From contig NZ_FZMR01000002.1 of NCBI RefSeq assembly GCF_900198405.1, positions 1 through 64,000 of the forward strand: a DNA stretch of 64,000 nucleotides, in the 5' to 3' direction. The position numbers and the translations under genes were made by a program. The notes under the pieces are model-generated. The model made no database searches. It saw only the letters and a list, made by a program, of their open reading frames with translations, and was not told where the DNA came from. The DNA comes from Helicobacter cetorum. Lineage in GTDB: Bacteria > Campylobacterota > Campylobacteria > Campylobacterales > Helicobacteraceae. How positions within the stretch are numbered: the stretch's first letter is position 1; each line of letters begins with the position of its first letter. Below are positions 27,136-35,706 of the stretch, piece by piece.

Positions 27136-29382
27136 ATGAATACGCCACAAAAACCCTTAGAAGAAAATCTGGATTTAAAAGAGTTTATCGCTCTTTTCAA
27201 AACTTTTTTTGCAAAAGAAAGTAGTATTATTTTAGAAAATGATTTGAAACAAGCTTTCACTTATTTAAATGAAGTGGATACGATTGGCTTACCTACCCCA
27301 AAAAGTGTGAGAGAGAGCGAACTTATTTTTGTAAAACTCCAAAAATTTGGTGTGCTTCATTTAGATGAAATTGATGAGATTGTCAAAAGATTACGCTACA
27401 TTGTCATTCTAAAAAACACTTTTAAAAATTTCACGCATTTAAAATTTTATGAACGCCTTAACGCTATTATTTTACCCACTTTTTTTGATGATTTAATGCA
27501 CATGCTTGATGATGAAGGAGCGATTAAAAAAGGGGCTAATGCCACGCTAGATGCTTTAAATGAGAGCTTAAATCGCCTTAAAAAAGAGAGTGCAAAAATC
27601 ATTCAAAATTACGCCCATTCTAAAGAGCTTGCCCCTTATTTAGTGGATACGCAAAGCCACCTTAAGCATGGCTATGAGTGCCTTTTATTAAAGAGTGGGT
27701 TTTCTAGTGCGATTAAAGGCGTTGTGCTAGAAAGAAGTAGCAATGGTTATTTTTATCTCTTGCCTGAAAACGCTCAAAAAATCACGCAAAAAATCACGCA
27801 AGTTCATAACGAAATAGAAAGTTGTATCGCTGAAATTTGTCAAACTTTAAGTAATAGCCTACAAAAACACCTTTTATTTTTAAAATTCATTTTCAAAGAA
27901 TTTGACTTTTTAGATAGCTTACAAGCTCGGCTAAATTTTGCTAAAGAATATAATTTAGAATTTGTCATGCCAAGTTTTACGCAAAAAAAAATGATTTTAG
28001 AAAACTTTTCACACCCCATTCTAAAAGAGCCAAAGCCCCTAAACTTGAAGTTTGAAAAATCAATGCTCGCAGTAACAGGTGTGAATGCTGGTGGAAAAAC
28101 CATGCTTTTAAAATCGCTTTTAAGCGCAGCTTTTTTAAGTAAATATCTCATTCCTATGAAAATTAATGCTAACAAGTCTGTTATCCCTTATTTTAAAGAA
28201 ATTCACGCCATTATTAATGACCCCCAAAATAGTGCGAACAATATCTCTACTTTTGCTGGTAGAATGAAGCAATTTAGCACTCTTTTATCCAAAGAGAACA
28301 TGCTCTTAGGCATTGATGAAATTGAGCTAGGAACCGATGCTGATGAAGCAAGCAGTTTGTATAAAACCTTGTTAGAAAAGTTGCTCAAACAAAACAATAA
28401 AATCATTATTACCACACACCACAAACGCCTAAGCGTTTTAATGGCAGAAAATAAAGAAGTGGAATTACTAGCCGCTCTTTATGATGAAGAAAAAGAACGC
28501 CCCACTTACACCTTTTTGAAAGGTGTTATAGGCAAAAGCTATGCGTTTGAAACGGCTCTTCGCTATGGTGTGCCACACTTTTTAATTAAAGAAGCTAAGG
28601 CATTTTATGGCGAAGATAAAGAAAGATTAAATGTTTTGATTGAAAATTCAAGCGCGTTAGAAAGAGAGCTGAAACAAAAAAATGAGAGCTTAGAGAACGC
28701 CTTAAAAGAGCAAGAAAATTTGAAAAACGCATGGCTTCTAGAAGTTGAAAAACAAAAAGAAATGTTTCAAAAGAAAAAACTTGAATTAGAAAAATCCTAT
28801 CAACAAGCCTTAAATTTATTAAAAAGTGAAGTTGCTTTAAAAAATACCAGCTCCATGCATAAAGAAATCCAAAAAGCTAACGAGATTTTAAACCAGCATA
28901 AAATTAGTTCTGAAAGAGAAAAAACTATAACAAGTTTTCAAGTGCACCAAAAAGCACGCTATAAAAATGAAAGCGTGCTCATTCTTCAAACGCTAGATAA
29001 GGGCTATTACTCCATAGAAACAGAGCTTGGCATGCGTTTGAAAGTGCATGGAAGTTTATTGAAAAAAATTCAAAAACCCCAAAATAAGATTAAGCAAAAC
29101 AAGATTAAACCAACCCCAGCGATTATTCCTAAGCCTAAAGAGGCGAATTTAAGCATTGATTTAAGGGGACAACGCACTGAAGAGGCTTTGGATTTACTAG
29201 ACGCCTTTTTAAACAACGCTCTTTTAGGGGGCTTTGAAGAAGTGCTAATTTGCCATGGTAAAGGAAGTGGGATTTTAGAAAAGTTTGTGAAAGAATTTTT
29301 AAAAAAACACCCTAAGGTCAGTAGCTTTAGCGATGCCCCTATCAATTTAGGCGGTAGTGGGGTTAAAATTGTTAAGTTGTAG
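27136..29382 (+). CDS. mutS2: MutS2 endonuclease/ATPase
   Basis: MutS-family protein that in H. pylori limits homologous recombination and aids repair of oxidative damage. The 748-residue protein lacks the mismatch-recognition domain. It has the clamp/core (about 20-300), an ATPase with Walker A 'TGVNAGGKTMLLKSLL' and 'LLGIDEIELGTDADEASSL', a long coiled coil (about 500-600, Glu/Lys/Gln-rich) and a C-terminal Smr nuclease domain (about 675-748, 'IDLRGQRTEEALDLLDAFL', 'ICHGKGSGILEKFV'). It ends the dapC-like/murC operon. Confidence 0.96.
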   Translation: MNTPQKPLEENLDLKEFIALFKTFFAKESSIILENDLKQAFTYLNEVDTIGLPTPKSVRESELIFVKLQKFGVLHLDEIDEIVKRLRYIVILKNTFKNFTHLKFYERLNAIILPTFFDDLMHMLDDEGAIKKGANATLDALNESLNRLKKESAKIIQNYAHSKELAPYLVDTQSHLKHGYECLLLKSGFSSAIKGVVLERSSNGYFYLLPENAQKITQKITQVHNEIESCIAEICQTLSNSLQKHLLFLKFIFKEFDFLDSLQARLNFAKEYNLEFVMPSFTQKKMILENFSHPILKEPKPLNLKFEKSMLAVTGVNAGGKTMLLKSLLSAAFLSKYLIPMKINANKSVIPYFKEIHAIINDPQNSANNISTFAGRMKQFSTLLSKENMLLGIDEIELGTDADEASSLYKTLLEKLLKQNNKIIITTHHKRLSVLMAENKEVELLAALYDEEKERPTYTFLKGVIGKSYAFETALRYGVPHFLIKEAKAFYGEDKERLNVLIENSSALERELKQKNESLENALKEQENLKNAWLLEVEKQKEMFQKKKLELEKSYQQALNLLKSEVALKNTSSMHKEIQKANEILNQHKISSEREKTITSFQVHQKARYKNESVLILQTLDKGYYSIETELGMRLKVHGSLLKKIQKPQNKIKQNKIKPTPAIIPKPKEANLSIDLRGQRTEEALDLLDAFLNNALLGGFEEVLICHGKGSGILEKFVKEFLKKHPKVSSFSDAPINLGGSGVKIVKL

Positions 29383-29434
29383 TGATTAATGCTTTAGTAA
29401 ATGGTAAAATATGGTTTTAATTTGTCTTAGTAAG

Positions 29435-29440
29435 TAGAAT
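29435..29440 (+). promoter_or_regulatory. Candidate -10 box for leaderless mazF-like mRNA
   Basis: TAGAAT ends 6 nt before the ATG at 29447, so initiation would fall at or next to the A of the start codon. There is no Shine-Dalgarno site between box and ATG. Read-through from mutS2 is the alternative source of mRNA. Confidence 0.35.
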
Positions 29441-29446
29441 TGATAA

Positions 29447-29806
29447 ATGAATGCGATAGCAGATAAAATTCCTAAAAGACAAGGTAGTATCTGGATGGTT
29501 AGCTTAGGCGAAAAGAATTGTATAGGGCATGAGCAAAGAGACAATCGCCCCTTTTTGATTATCTCTAACACTAAATACAATCAAAAATCCAAAACTTTAG
29601 TAGGATTTTTCTTAAGCACTTCTATTCATAAGACTGAGAGGGATTTTACTTACCCCATTAGTATTGATGGGGTAGAAGGGCATGTCAATATTACACAAAT
29701 AAGAACTCTTGCAATAGAGCGTTGCCTTAAATACAAAGGTTGTGTTACACAAGATGATTTAAAAGAAATTATGAAAATTTTTCATCAAGAAATCATAAAA
29801 ACTTAA
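29447..29806 (+). CDS. PemK/MazF-family toxin, apparently without antitoxin
   Basis: Probable sequence-specific mRNA endoribonuclease of 119 residues. The N-terminal half has the MazF signature 'RQGSIWMVSLGEKNCIGHEQ' followed by 'RDNRPFLIIS', which matches the family pattern of G-x-[IV]-W-x-[VA]-x-L-G...EQ-x3-RP-x-[LV]-[IV]-[IL]-S. The second half contains 'LVGFFLSTSI' and 'VNITQIRTLAIERC'. The frame is closed by TAA immediately before ATG 29447, fixing the start. Only 64 bp separate it from mutS2 and 15 bp from flgF, leaving no room for a normal antitoxin gene on either side. It may be a solitary or domesticated member, or paired in trans. Confidence 0.8.
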   Translation: MNAIADKIPKRQGSIWMVSLGEKNCIGHEQRDNRPFLIISNTKYNQKSKTLVGFFLSTSIHKTERDFTYPISIDGVEGHVNITQIRTLAIERCLKYKGCVTQDDLKEIMKIFHQEIIKT

Positions 29807-29821
29807 ACAAAGGGAATCAAC

Positions 29822-30631
29822 ATGCAAAATGGATATTATGCTACCACAGGAGGTATGGTTACCCAATTTAACCGCCTAGATTTAGTCTCTAACAATTTGG
29901 CCAATCTCAATACCAACGGCTTTAAAAGAGATGATAGCATTACGGGGGATTTTTTAAGGCTCTATCAAGAGCATAGAGACCAACTTCCCCTAGAAGACCA
30001 GACCAAAGAGGCAGCACAATACCTCAATCGCAATCTTAATCGTGTGCCAATTCTATCAGAAATCTATACCGATAAGAGCTTAGGGGCTTTGCAACAAACA
30101 GATAATTCTTTAGACTTTGCTCTCACAAGCCCTAATTTATATTTTGCCGTGCAGACTCCACAAGGCGTTGCCTACACAAGAAATGGGAGCTTTAGTATTG
30201 ATAAAGAGGGATTTTTAGTTACTCAAAATGGTTTTAAGGTGCTTTCGCGCTCTGGATTAAATGAGGGTGGGGGCATTATGATGATGCCTAACGCACAAAT
30301 TGAAGTAGATAAAAATGGTAACATTAATTTTAGAGATAATAACGAACTAATTCAAGCGGGTTCCCTAGCTTTAGTGAGTTTTAGCGAACCTAAGATGCTT
30401 AAAAAAATGGGACAAAATCTCTATACCTATGAAAGCAAGGGGATTAATAATGTACCTAACTCTAACGCCCTAAGACAATTTATGCTAGAGAAAAGTAATG
30501 TGAATGCAGTGCAAGAGATGACAGCCCTTATTGAAATCAATCGCATGTTGGATATGTATTCTAAAGTGCTTAAAACCCACCAAGATGACATGAACGCAGA
30601 AGCAATCAATAAACTCGCTACTAGAGCGTGA
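29822..30631 (+). CDS. flgF: Flagellar proximal rod protein FlgF (FlgG-type)
   Basis: Component of the flagellar rod crossing the periplasm. The 269-residue protein begins MQNGYYATTGGMVTQFNRLD with the rod signature 'LDLVSNNLANLNTNGFKRD', and ends with the conserved coiled C-terminal region 'EMTALIEINRMLDMYSKVLK'. The length and divergence from FlgG fit H. pylori HP1092, usually annotated FlgF or FlgG1. It starts 15 bp after the mazF-like gene with AAAGGGAA before ATG. Neighbours differ from those in H. pylori. Confidence 0.9.
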   Translation: MQNGYYATTGGMVTQFNRLDLVSNNLANLNTNGFKRDDSITGDFLRLYQEHRDQLPLEDQTKEAAQYLNRNLNRVPILSEIYTDKSLGALQQTDNSLDFALTSPNLYFAVQTPQGVAYTRNGSFSIDKEGFLVTQNGFKVLSRSGLNEGGGIMMMPNAQIEVDKNGNINFRDNNELIQAGSLALVSFSEPKMLKKMGQNLYTYESKGINNVPNSNALRQFMLEKSNVNAVQEMTALIEINRMLDMYSKVLKTHQDDMNAEAINKLATRA

Positions 30632-30686
30632 TTGTTTCTTATCTTTGCATTTTTAGTCAAAGGTATTCTTTAAACCACCTAAAAAT

Positions 30687-31643
30687 TTAAAAGCCTATGC
30701 TATCCTTGTCGCTCACATCGCTATTGCCTTGCCCATCAGAATTTCTGTAGTCTCGCAGTGCCTTAAAAACTTGTGCCTTAATATTTTCTATCGCATCGCC
30801 CCTATTATCTTGCTCTGCATGCAACTCTTTAGTGAGAATAACCCTATTTTGGCAATCTTTTACTACAAAACTCACTCCAATATAGCTCCCTCCATCTTGA
30901 GTATAAATTGTTGTTCTGAGGCTATAGAGATTAGGTTCTTGCCCCTCTTGCATTAAGCGCATATAAGAACCATAAACAGCCTCTTTGATTTCTTCATCAA
31001 CCCCACTATCAAAAATCAATCGCACCTTGGGCTTAGGAGTATTATCTAAATAAATTTTCTTGTAGCGTTCCAATGTGCCAACAGGCTTATCAAAAGCACT
31101 CAAAATACTTTGCATTGGTTCTAATTTGTCAAAGATTTCTTGCATTTTACGAGATTCTTTTAAAAAGACTCCTTGACAACGCTCTGGCAAAAGAGGGTTT
31201 AATTGCATCTTTAATGCCAAATAGCGTCTTTCTAAATCATTTAAAAATTTCTGTTTGTTAAGCTTAAGAATGGTGTAATATAAGCCATCTCTATTGCCTT
31301 GACGCACCACCTCAACATTAGAGAGCAACAAGGAATCTGTGCCTAATTCAATCTTTTGTGTGTTATTAGTAGTAATGTGGTTATTTTCAAGCTTAGTTGC
31401 AAGCGTGGTTTTAGACTTCACATGCACCAAAATAGAGCTTGCCAAATCATTTAAAGCCTTTTGTTTAGAGACCTCTCTATCTTTGCTTGCACCATTACCA
31501 TAAAAATAGGCACTATCTTGCTTGTAGTGTATATACCACTTAGGAGCTTTATTATGCTCTTTGGCTTGCAAAGTGCTTGAAAGCACAGCTCCCAACAAGC
31601 AAGTGGCACAAACCTTACTCAACATTGAAACGGCTTTTTTCAA
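30687..31643 (-). CDS. Secreted Lpp20-family/HP1454-like protein
   Basis: The 318-residue protein has a signal peptide ending near 'SSTLQA' (about residue 27). The first half has the Lpp20-type plan: 'PKWYIHYKQDSAYFYGNGAS' followed by a helix 'QKALNDLASSILVHVKS'. The second half (about 170-300) is a separate domain with 'CQGVFLKESRKMQEIFDKLE'. Function unknown; H. pylori HP1454 is a secreted immunogenic protein. Start is TTG 31643 with AGGAG about 8 nt upstream. It is the last gene of a four-gene envelope cluster, 2 bp after the preceding gene. Confidence 0.8.
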   Translation of the reverse strand: MKKAVSMLSKVCATCLLGAVLSSTLQAKEHNKAPKWYIHYKQDSAYFYGNGASKDREVSKQKALNDLASSILVHVKSKTTLATKLENNHITTNNTQKIELGTDSLLLSNVEVVRQGNRDGLYYTILKLNKQKFLNDLERRYLALKMQLNPLLPERCQGVFLKESRKMQEIFDKLEPMQSILSAFDKPVGTLERYKKIYLDNTPKPKVRLIFDSGVDEEIKEAVYGSYMRLMQEGQEPNLYSLRTTIYTQDGGSYIGVSFVVKDCQNRVILTKELHAEQDNRGDAIENIKAQVFKALRDYRNSDGQGNSDVSDKDSIGF

Positions 31644-31645
31644 GA

Positions 31646-31987
31646 CTACTCTCCTTTGTCTTTCACATTTTTTATAAGACTCTTTTTAATCTCAAGCAAT
31701 ACATACACTTTTTTAGCACCAATATAGCTTGTTTTCACACTCTTAGCATTAACTTCCATTGTAGCGTTAGAAACATTGTCATGTAAAAAAGAAAGGATTT
31801 TATCTGTAGCGTTAGTTTTAGCCAAATCTAGCGCGTAGTCTATATTACCGCTCATAATCATACCCTCCCCACAAGCCAAAACCCTATCTTTTTTAGCAAC
31901 CACAACACACTCTTTCGCCCACTTTGGCAAACTCTCAGCATGCAAAAATGCCAATAAAAACAAGCAAACCAAAAAATATGCACGCAT
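31646..31987 (-). CDS. Small Lpp20-domain periplasmic protein (HP1455-like)
   Basis: The 113-residue protein has a signal peptide (MRAYFLVCLFLLAFLHAES) and no lipobox. The mature part has the Lpp20-family pattern 'PKWAKECVVVAKKDRVLACG', then 'YALDLAKTNATDKILSFLHD' and a final beta strand 'GAKKVYVLLEIKK', like the '[13 protein letters not shown]' of Lpp20 next door. Two Cys in the mature part could form a disulfide. It lies 30 bp after lpp20 and 2 bp before the next gene. Confidence 0.8.
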   Translation of the reverse strand: MRAYFLVCLFLLAFLHAESLPKWAKECVVVAKKDRVLACGEGMIMSGNIDYALDLAKTNATDKILSFLHDNVSNATMEVNAKSVKTSYIGAKKVYVLLEIKKSLIKNVKDKGE

Positions 31988-32017
31988 GAGTTATCCTTAG
32001 TGAATGATACCCCTCAA

Positions 32018-32542
32018 TTACTTTTTCTTTTTATTCATGCCAAGCTCATCACGAACTTTTTGCATAACCTCTCTATCCAAGCCCACTAATACAAACACTC
32101 TATCCTTACCTACATACCTAGCTAACATTTTAGTAGCAACCAGCTCCTTATCTACCACTTGCTCAATATGCCTAGTCTTAGATTGGGATAAATGCGACTC
32201 ACTAGCACTAATATCTTCTTTTAGTTCTTTTTTAAGCTGAGATTTTAAATTTTCAGCTAAATCAGCTTTTGCTTTAGTTTTGGCTGTATCAGTAGCAAAC
32301 TCTACATTACCATCAATAATTTTTTCTTCCGCTCTACCCAAAAATACGCCTGAATACTCTTTGCCTTGGGTTTTAGCAATTTTATTTAAATCACCATAAA
32401 CCCAATCAGGAGCACCCTTAATAGCTTGTCTGTATTCTTGATTACTCTTGCTAATGCCAGATTTAGGAGCACCAGAACAACCCACAATCGCTAAAATAGC
32501 TGTAATACTCAAACCTAAAAACCACTTTGAACTCATTTTCAT
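32018..32542 (-). CDS. lpp20: Lipoprotein Lpp20
   Basis: Outer-membrane/flagellar-sheath lipoprotein of Helicobacter and a known antigen. The 174-residue protein has a lipobox 'AIVGC' (Cys about 22), then '[15 protein letters not shown]', '[15 protein letters not shown]', '[11 protein letters not shown]' and the C-terminal '[20 protein letters not shown]', all close to H. pylori Lpp20 (HP1456). ATG 32542 has AAGGAG 7 nt upstream. The N-terminal half is more like H. pylori than the middle, which carries a different acidic helix. Confidence 0.95.
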   Translation of the reverse strand: MKMSSKWFLGLSITAILAIVGCSGAPKSGISKSNQEYRQAIKGAPDWVYGDLNKIAKTQGKEYSGVFLGRAEEKIIDGNVEFATDTAKTKAKADLAENLKSQLKKELKEDISASESHLSQSKTRHIEQVVDKELVATKMLARYVGKDRVFVLVGLDREVMQKVRDELGMNKKKK

Positions 32543-32563
32543 GACTAAACTCCTTAATTAAAA

Positions 32564-33193
32564 TTAAAATGAAACATTCTTATTGCTTGTAATCTTAGCA
32601 ATATCAAAGGTGTCGCCCCATACTTGCAAGCCACTCTTTAAATCCACTAATTCTAGCGAAAATACAAAAACAACCTTCTGCTTGGTAGCTGAAATGCGTG
32701 CGTTTCTTTGAGTAACCTTACCCATTAAAGATAAATCGGGGGCTTTCAAATGCCCCTTATCAATCGTAGTATCTTGGTCAAAATCCGCATTATTTCTTAA
32801 GGCTCGTGATTTTTCTATCAAGCCATCAGTCATTCCACCTGTGCCTGAAATAGAGCGAGTAATATAAAAACGATTATTAGAACCTCTTTTTAAATCTTGC
32901 AACACTAAATTGGTAAGTTGTTGCACATCAAAATGTTCTGTAGTGTCATTAAGCACATCAGAAACCGCAACAATCTTCTTCCCCTTAGCCATAAGAGCCT
33001 TAACGCTTTCATCTGCTAGCATAGAATCAACCGCTCTCTTAGCCGAATCTTGAACATCTTCAAAATCCAAACCACCTGTTACATAGCGTTTGGTCTTTTT
33101 ATCGTTTTGGCTCACATAAGTTGCCGTTGCTGAACAACCTACCCAAACTAAAGCACTTGCTAACATTAAAGCCTTGACTTCAAATCTTATCAA
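32564..33193 (-). CDS. LpoB-like outer-membrane lipoprotein (HP1457-like)
   Basis: The 209-residue protein has a lipobox 'ALVWVGC' (Cys about 20) followed by a flexible stretch and an LpoB/GNA1162-type domain: 'GGLDFEDVQDSAKRAVDSML', 'KIVAVSDVLNDTTEHFDV', 'FYITRSISGTGG' and 'DLSLMGKVTQRNARI'. LpoB activates penicillin-binding protein PBP1B from the outer membrane in enterobacteria; that role here is inferred from the fold family. Start is TTG 33193 with AAGGAAG upstream. It heads the lpp20 cluster. Confidence 0.8.
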   Translation of the reverse strand: MIRFEVKALMLASALVWVGCSATATYVSQNDKKTKRYVTGGLDFEDVQDSAKRAVDSMLADESVKALMAKGKKIVAVSDVLNDTTEHFDVQQLTNLVLQDLKRGSNNRFYITRSISGTGGMTDGLIEKSRALRNNADFDQDTTIDKGHLKAPDLSLMGKVTQRNARISATKQKVVFVFSLELVDLKSGLQVWGDTFDIAKITSNKNVSF

Positions 33194-33300
33194 TTCTATC
33201 TTCCTTAAAATTTAGCTAAATGGTTATTTCAAGCTTATTCTAGTATAAAATGGATATTTTAGAGTAACATTTCAAAAAAATTATTTTCCAATCACTCTTT

Positions 33301-33819
33301 TTATAGCGACAAAGAAAGTGTTAGAGCTACTACAGCACTCCCCACTAACGCACTTAAAAACATGCTCTTAGTATTCTTAAAAGCCACCATTAAAAAAGCA
33401 CTCAAATAAAATAAGAGCAAGAACACACAAAAAACCCCTAAAAGCACTTTAAATACAATGCCCACTTTAGCCTTGTGTAACATGACTAACGCCCCTAAAA
33501 AACCCCTTTCAATGGTTTTGATTTTAGCTTGAGTGCCTTTAATCTCAAGGCTGATTTCATATAAAGGGGTGCCAATGACTAACGTCCCCCTATAGTCTCT
33601 AGGCTCTATTCTTTTGGGTAAGGCTAGTTGGTTTTCTTTCAAAAATTGGAGCAAAAACTCTAGGCGTTCTTCACTCTTAAGCTCTTTATTTAAAGTCCAT
33701 TCTTGAATATTGGCATTAGTGTTTTGCCGCACTCCAAAGAGCATCAAAAACCCTGTGAGAGCAAAGAGCAACACTAAGGGGAAGAAAAAAGTCGTTGCAT
33801 AAGTGTGGAATGAACGCAT
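33301..33819 (-). CDS. PepSY-associated-type membrane protein (HP0234-like)
   Basis: The 172-residue protein has an N-terminal helix (about 9-29, 'TTFFFPLVLLFALTGFLMLF') with the 'FHTYATTFFFPLVLLFALTG' start typical of PepSY-associated membrane proteins. A periplasmic loop of about 80 residues and two or three helices (about 110-170) follow. I see no catalytic motif. Its ATG overlaps the preceding ATP-grasp gene by 1 nt (TAATG), indicating coupled translation, and the pair corresponds to H. pylori HP0233-HP0234. Confidence 0.75.
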   Translation of the reverse strand: MRSFHTYATTFFFPLVLLFALTGFLMLFGVRQNTNANIQEWTLNKELKSEERLEFLLQFLKENQLALPKRIEPRDYRGTLVIGTPLYEISLEIKGTQAKIKTIERGFLGALVMLHKAKVGIVFKVLLGVFCVFLLLFYLSAFLMVAFKNTKSMFLSALVGSAVVALTLSLSL

Positions 33820-34991
33820 TATTTTAACATGTGGCTCACAAATTTAGAAAAATTATCTAGCACTAAGCCCCCTTTTCTAAACCCTAACGCACAAGCTTCA
33901 TAGGCAAAAAACACATTAGGCTGGTAATACACACCATCATGCGAATTTAGCTCATAAAACTCTTGATAGATAGGCTTATGGTTTGCATAAACCCCTTCTG
34001 TTTTGAAGAGTGATTGCATAGAAGAATCAAAGATTTCACTATTTGCTCCTTCTCTACCAAAAGCCACCTTTTTGATTTGCTTTTTATTTCGCAAAGGTTC
34101 ATAGCTCGTTTCTAACAATAAGGGGTGGTTTGGGTATCTGTCCCATAAAAGCTTTAAAAAACGCTTAGATTGAAAAAGGATAGTATAAGCAGGGTTTAGA
34201 AAAATCGTGTTTTTATTTTCCATCATGCTTTGCATCAAAAGGGCTAATTCTGGCTCATCAATGGCAATATTCTCCCAAGGTAGAAGCTTGAATAAAAATT
34301 CATAATTCATGCCATTTTTAAACACGCCCTCTTCTGCATTAAACTCCACTTCATCAATGTAAGAAAAATCCGTTTCAAACCCTACGCTTTGAGCGATGTC
34401 TTGTAAAAACCGCATGGTGCGTTCTTCTTCAACATTGCCTTTCACACTTGAAAAAAGGATTTTCCACCCCTCATACATCTCATCAAAACGGCTCACATCA
34501 TCGCCCAAAGTAACCATGCGTTTAAAATTCTCGCCAATGGCTTCATAGAGATTGTTAAATTGTGCGTTTTCATCATAGCCATTTGCTTTGAGTAACGCCC
34601 ATTGAATCACGGCTGTCTCATAGAGCATGGTCGGGGTGTCAGCGTTAAACTCTAATAATTTAATTTGCTTTCCATCTAGCCCCCCCGCTAAATCAAAACG
34701 CCCATAAATATGCCAATGCACTTCTTCTTCAAAACTTTGTTTAATCATAGGAATGAGTGCGTTAGGAATATCTAGCTCAAAAAACCGCTCGTTTTCTATG
34801 ACATCTTCAGCGGTTTCTACAAACATGTCATAAAGCTCATTACAAGCTTCATAATAGGCATCAGCTTCTTTTTGAGAGACAACCACCATTTCATCAGCGA
34901 TATAGGCTGAGTTATCGCTATCAGTATGCCATTCTAGACCGATTTCTTCTAAGGTCTCATTATCTAAAGGGTTTAAAGAAATTACTTGCAT
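33819..34991 (-). CDS. Glutathionylspermidine synthase-like ATP-grasp protein
   Basis: The 390-residue protein matches the synthase half of glutathionylspermidine synthetases: 'LEWHTDSDNSAYIADEMVVV', 'YGRFDLAGGLDGKQIKLLEF', 'NADTPTMLYETAVIQW' and 'EEGVFKNGMNYEFLFKLLPW', with 'VKGNVEEERTMRFLQDIAQS' between. The amidase domain of E. coli Gsp is absent. Helicobacter is not known to make glutathionylspermidine, so the true ligase substrate is unknown. It is translationally coupled to a membrane protein. Confidence 0.8.
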   Translation of the reverse strand: MQVISLNPLDNETLEEIGLEWHTDSDNSAYIADEMVVVSQKEADAYYEACNELYDMFVETAEDVIENERFFELDIPNALIPMIKQSFEEEVHWHIYGRFDLAGGLDGKQIKLLEFNADTPTMLYETAVIQWALLKANGYDENAQFNNLYEAIGENFKRMVTLGDDVSRFDEMYEGWKILFSSVKGNVEEERTMRFLQDIAQSVGFETDFSYIDEVEFNAEEGVFKNGMNYEFLFKLLPWENIAIDEPELALLMQSMMENKNTIFLNPAYTILFQSKRFLKLLWDRYPNHPLLLETSYEPLRNKKQIKKVAFGREGANSEIFDSSMQSLFKTEGVYANHKPIYQEFYELNSHDGVYYQPNVFFAYEACALGFRKGGLVLDNFSKFVSHMLK

Positions 34992-35055
34992 AACACACTC
35001 CTAAATTTAAAATTAAAACTTCAAGCTTAACGCCCAAAACACCAATCAAGAAAGC

Positions 35056-35706
35056 CTATGCCCCAAAACTGCCTCTTGAATTTGTGGTTGTCCCAAAGGA
35101 GTTTGATGGTCTGCTAGAGCCAAAAAAACCGCTTTTTCCTTTGCTCACACCACTAGCACTTGAAGCGTTAGGCGTGCTTGCTCCCCTAGAAAAAGAATTG
35201 TGCGAGCGTTGGTAGGCTTGTGGGGACTTGTAGTTGCGCTGAGCGTTTTGCTGGTAATTAGGGTTATTAAAAAGCTTGTTGCCGATATAGCTTCCTAAAA
35301 TCGCCCCAGCAGCACTCCCCAAAATCGCACTCCCTAAACCAAGCCCTCCACTCTCGCCCCCATTATTAGGCTGAGTAAGCTTGCTAGTGCCATTATCAAT
35401 CTTAGCCTCTTCTTCTTTGATAAGCTTTTGAACTTCTTCATCGCTCAATACTTTTTCATTGCCTTGCAAATCACGCACCACAATATGCGTCTTAGCACTT
35501 GGATATTCCTCAGCAACCTTATAAGATTTATCTGGTTGCTCTTCCAAAATAACAAACGCCCCTTTTTTAACGCTCTCGGTAAGATTTTTAGTTTGCTGTT
35601 GCTTATCATCAGCATTGCCCTTACACCCTACAATGCCAACCATAACCAACGCACTCAACCCTCCAATAATCGCATAGTCAGAGATTTTTCTATAAGGTTT
35701 TTTCAT
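35056..35706 (-). CDS. UPF0323 lipoprotein (HP0232-like)
   Basis: The 216-residue protein has a lipobox 'VMVGIVGC' (Cys about 28), a central part with '[20 protein letters not shown]' and '[16 protein letters not shown]', then a Gly/Ala-rich glycine-zipper stretch '[20 protein letters not shown]' and a low-complexity Ser/Gly/Asn C terminus. It is nearly collinear with H. pylori HP0232. Its ATG overlaps the dsbK stop by 4 nt (ATGA). Role unknown; the glycine zipper suggests membrane interaction. Confidence 0.88.
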   Translation of the reverse strand: MKKPYRKISDYAIIGGLSALVMVGIVGCKGNADDKQQQTKNLTESVKKGAFVILEEQPDKSYKVAEEYPSAKTHIVVRDLQGNEKVLSDEEVQKLIKEEEAKIDNGTSKLTQPNNGGESGGLGLGSAILGSAAGAILGSYIGNKLFNNPNYQQNAQRNYKSPQAYQRSHNSFSRGASTPNASSASGVSKGKSGFFGSSRPSNSFGTTTNSRGSFGA

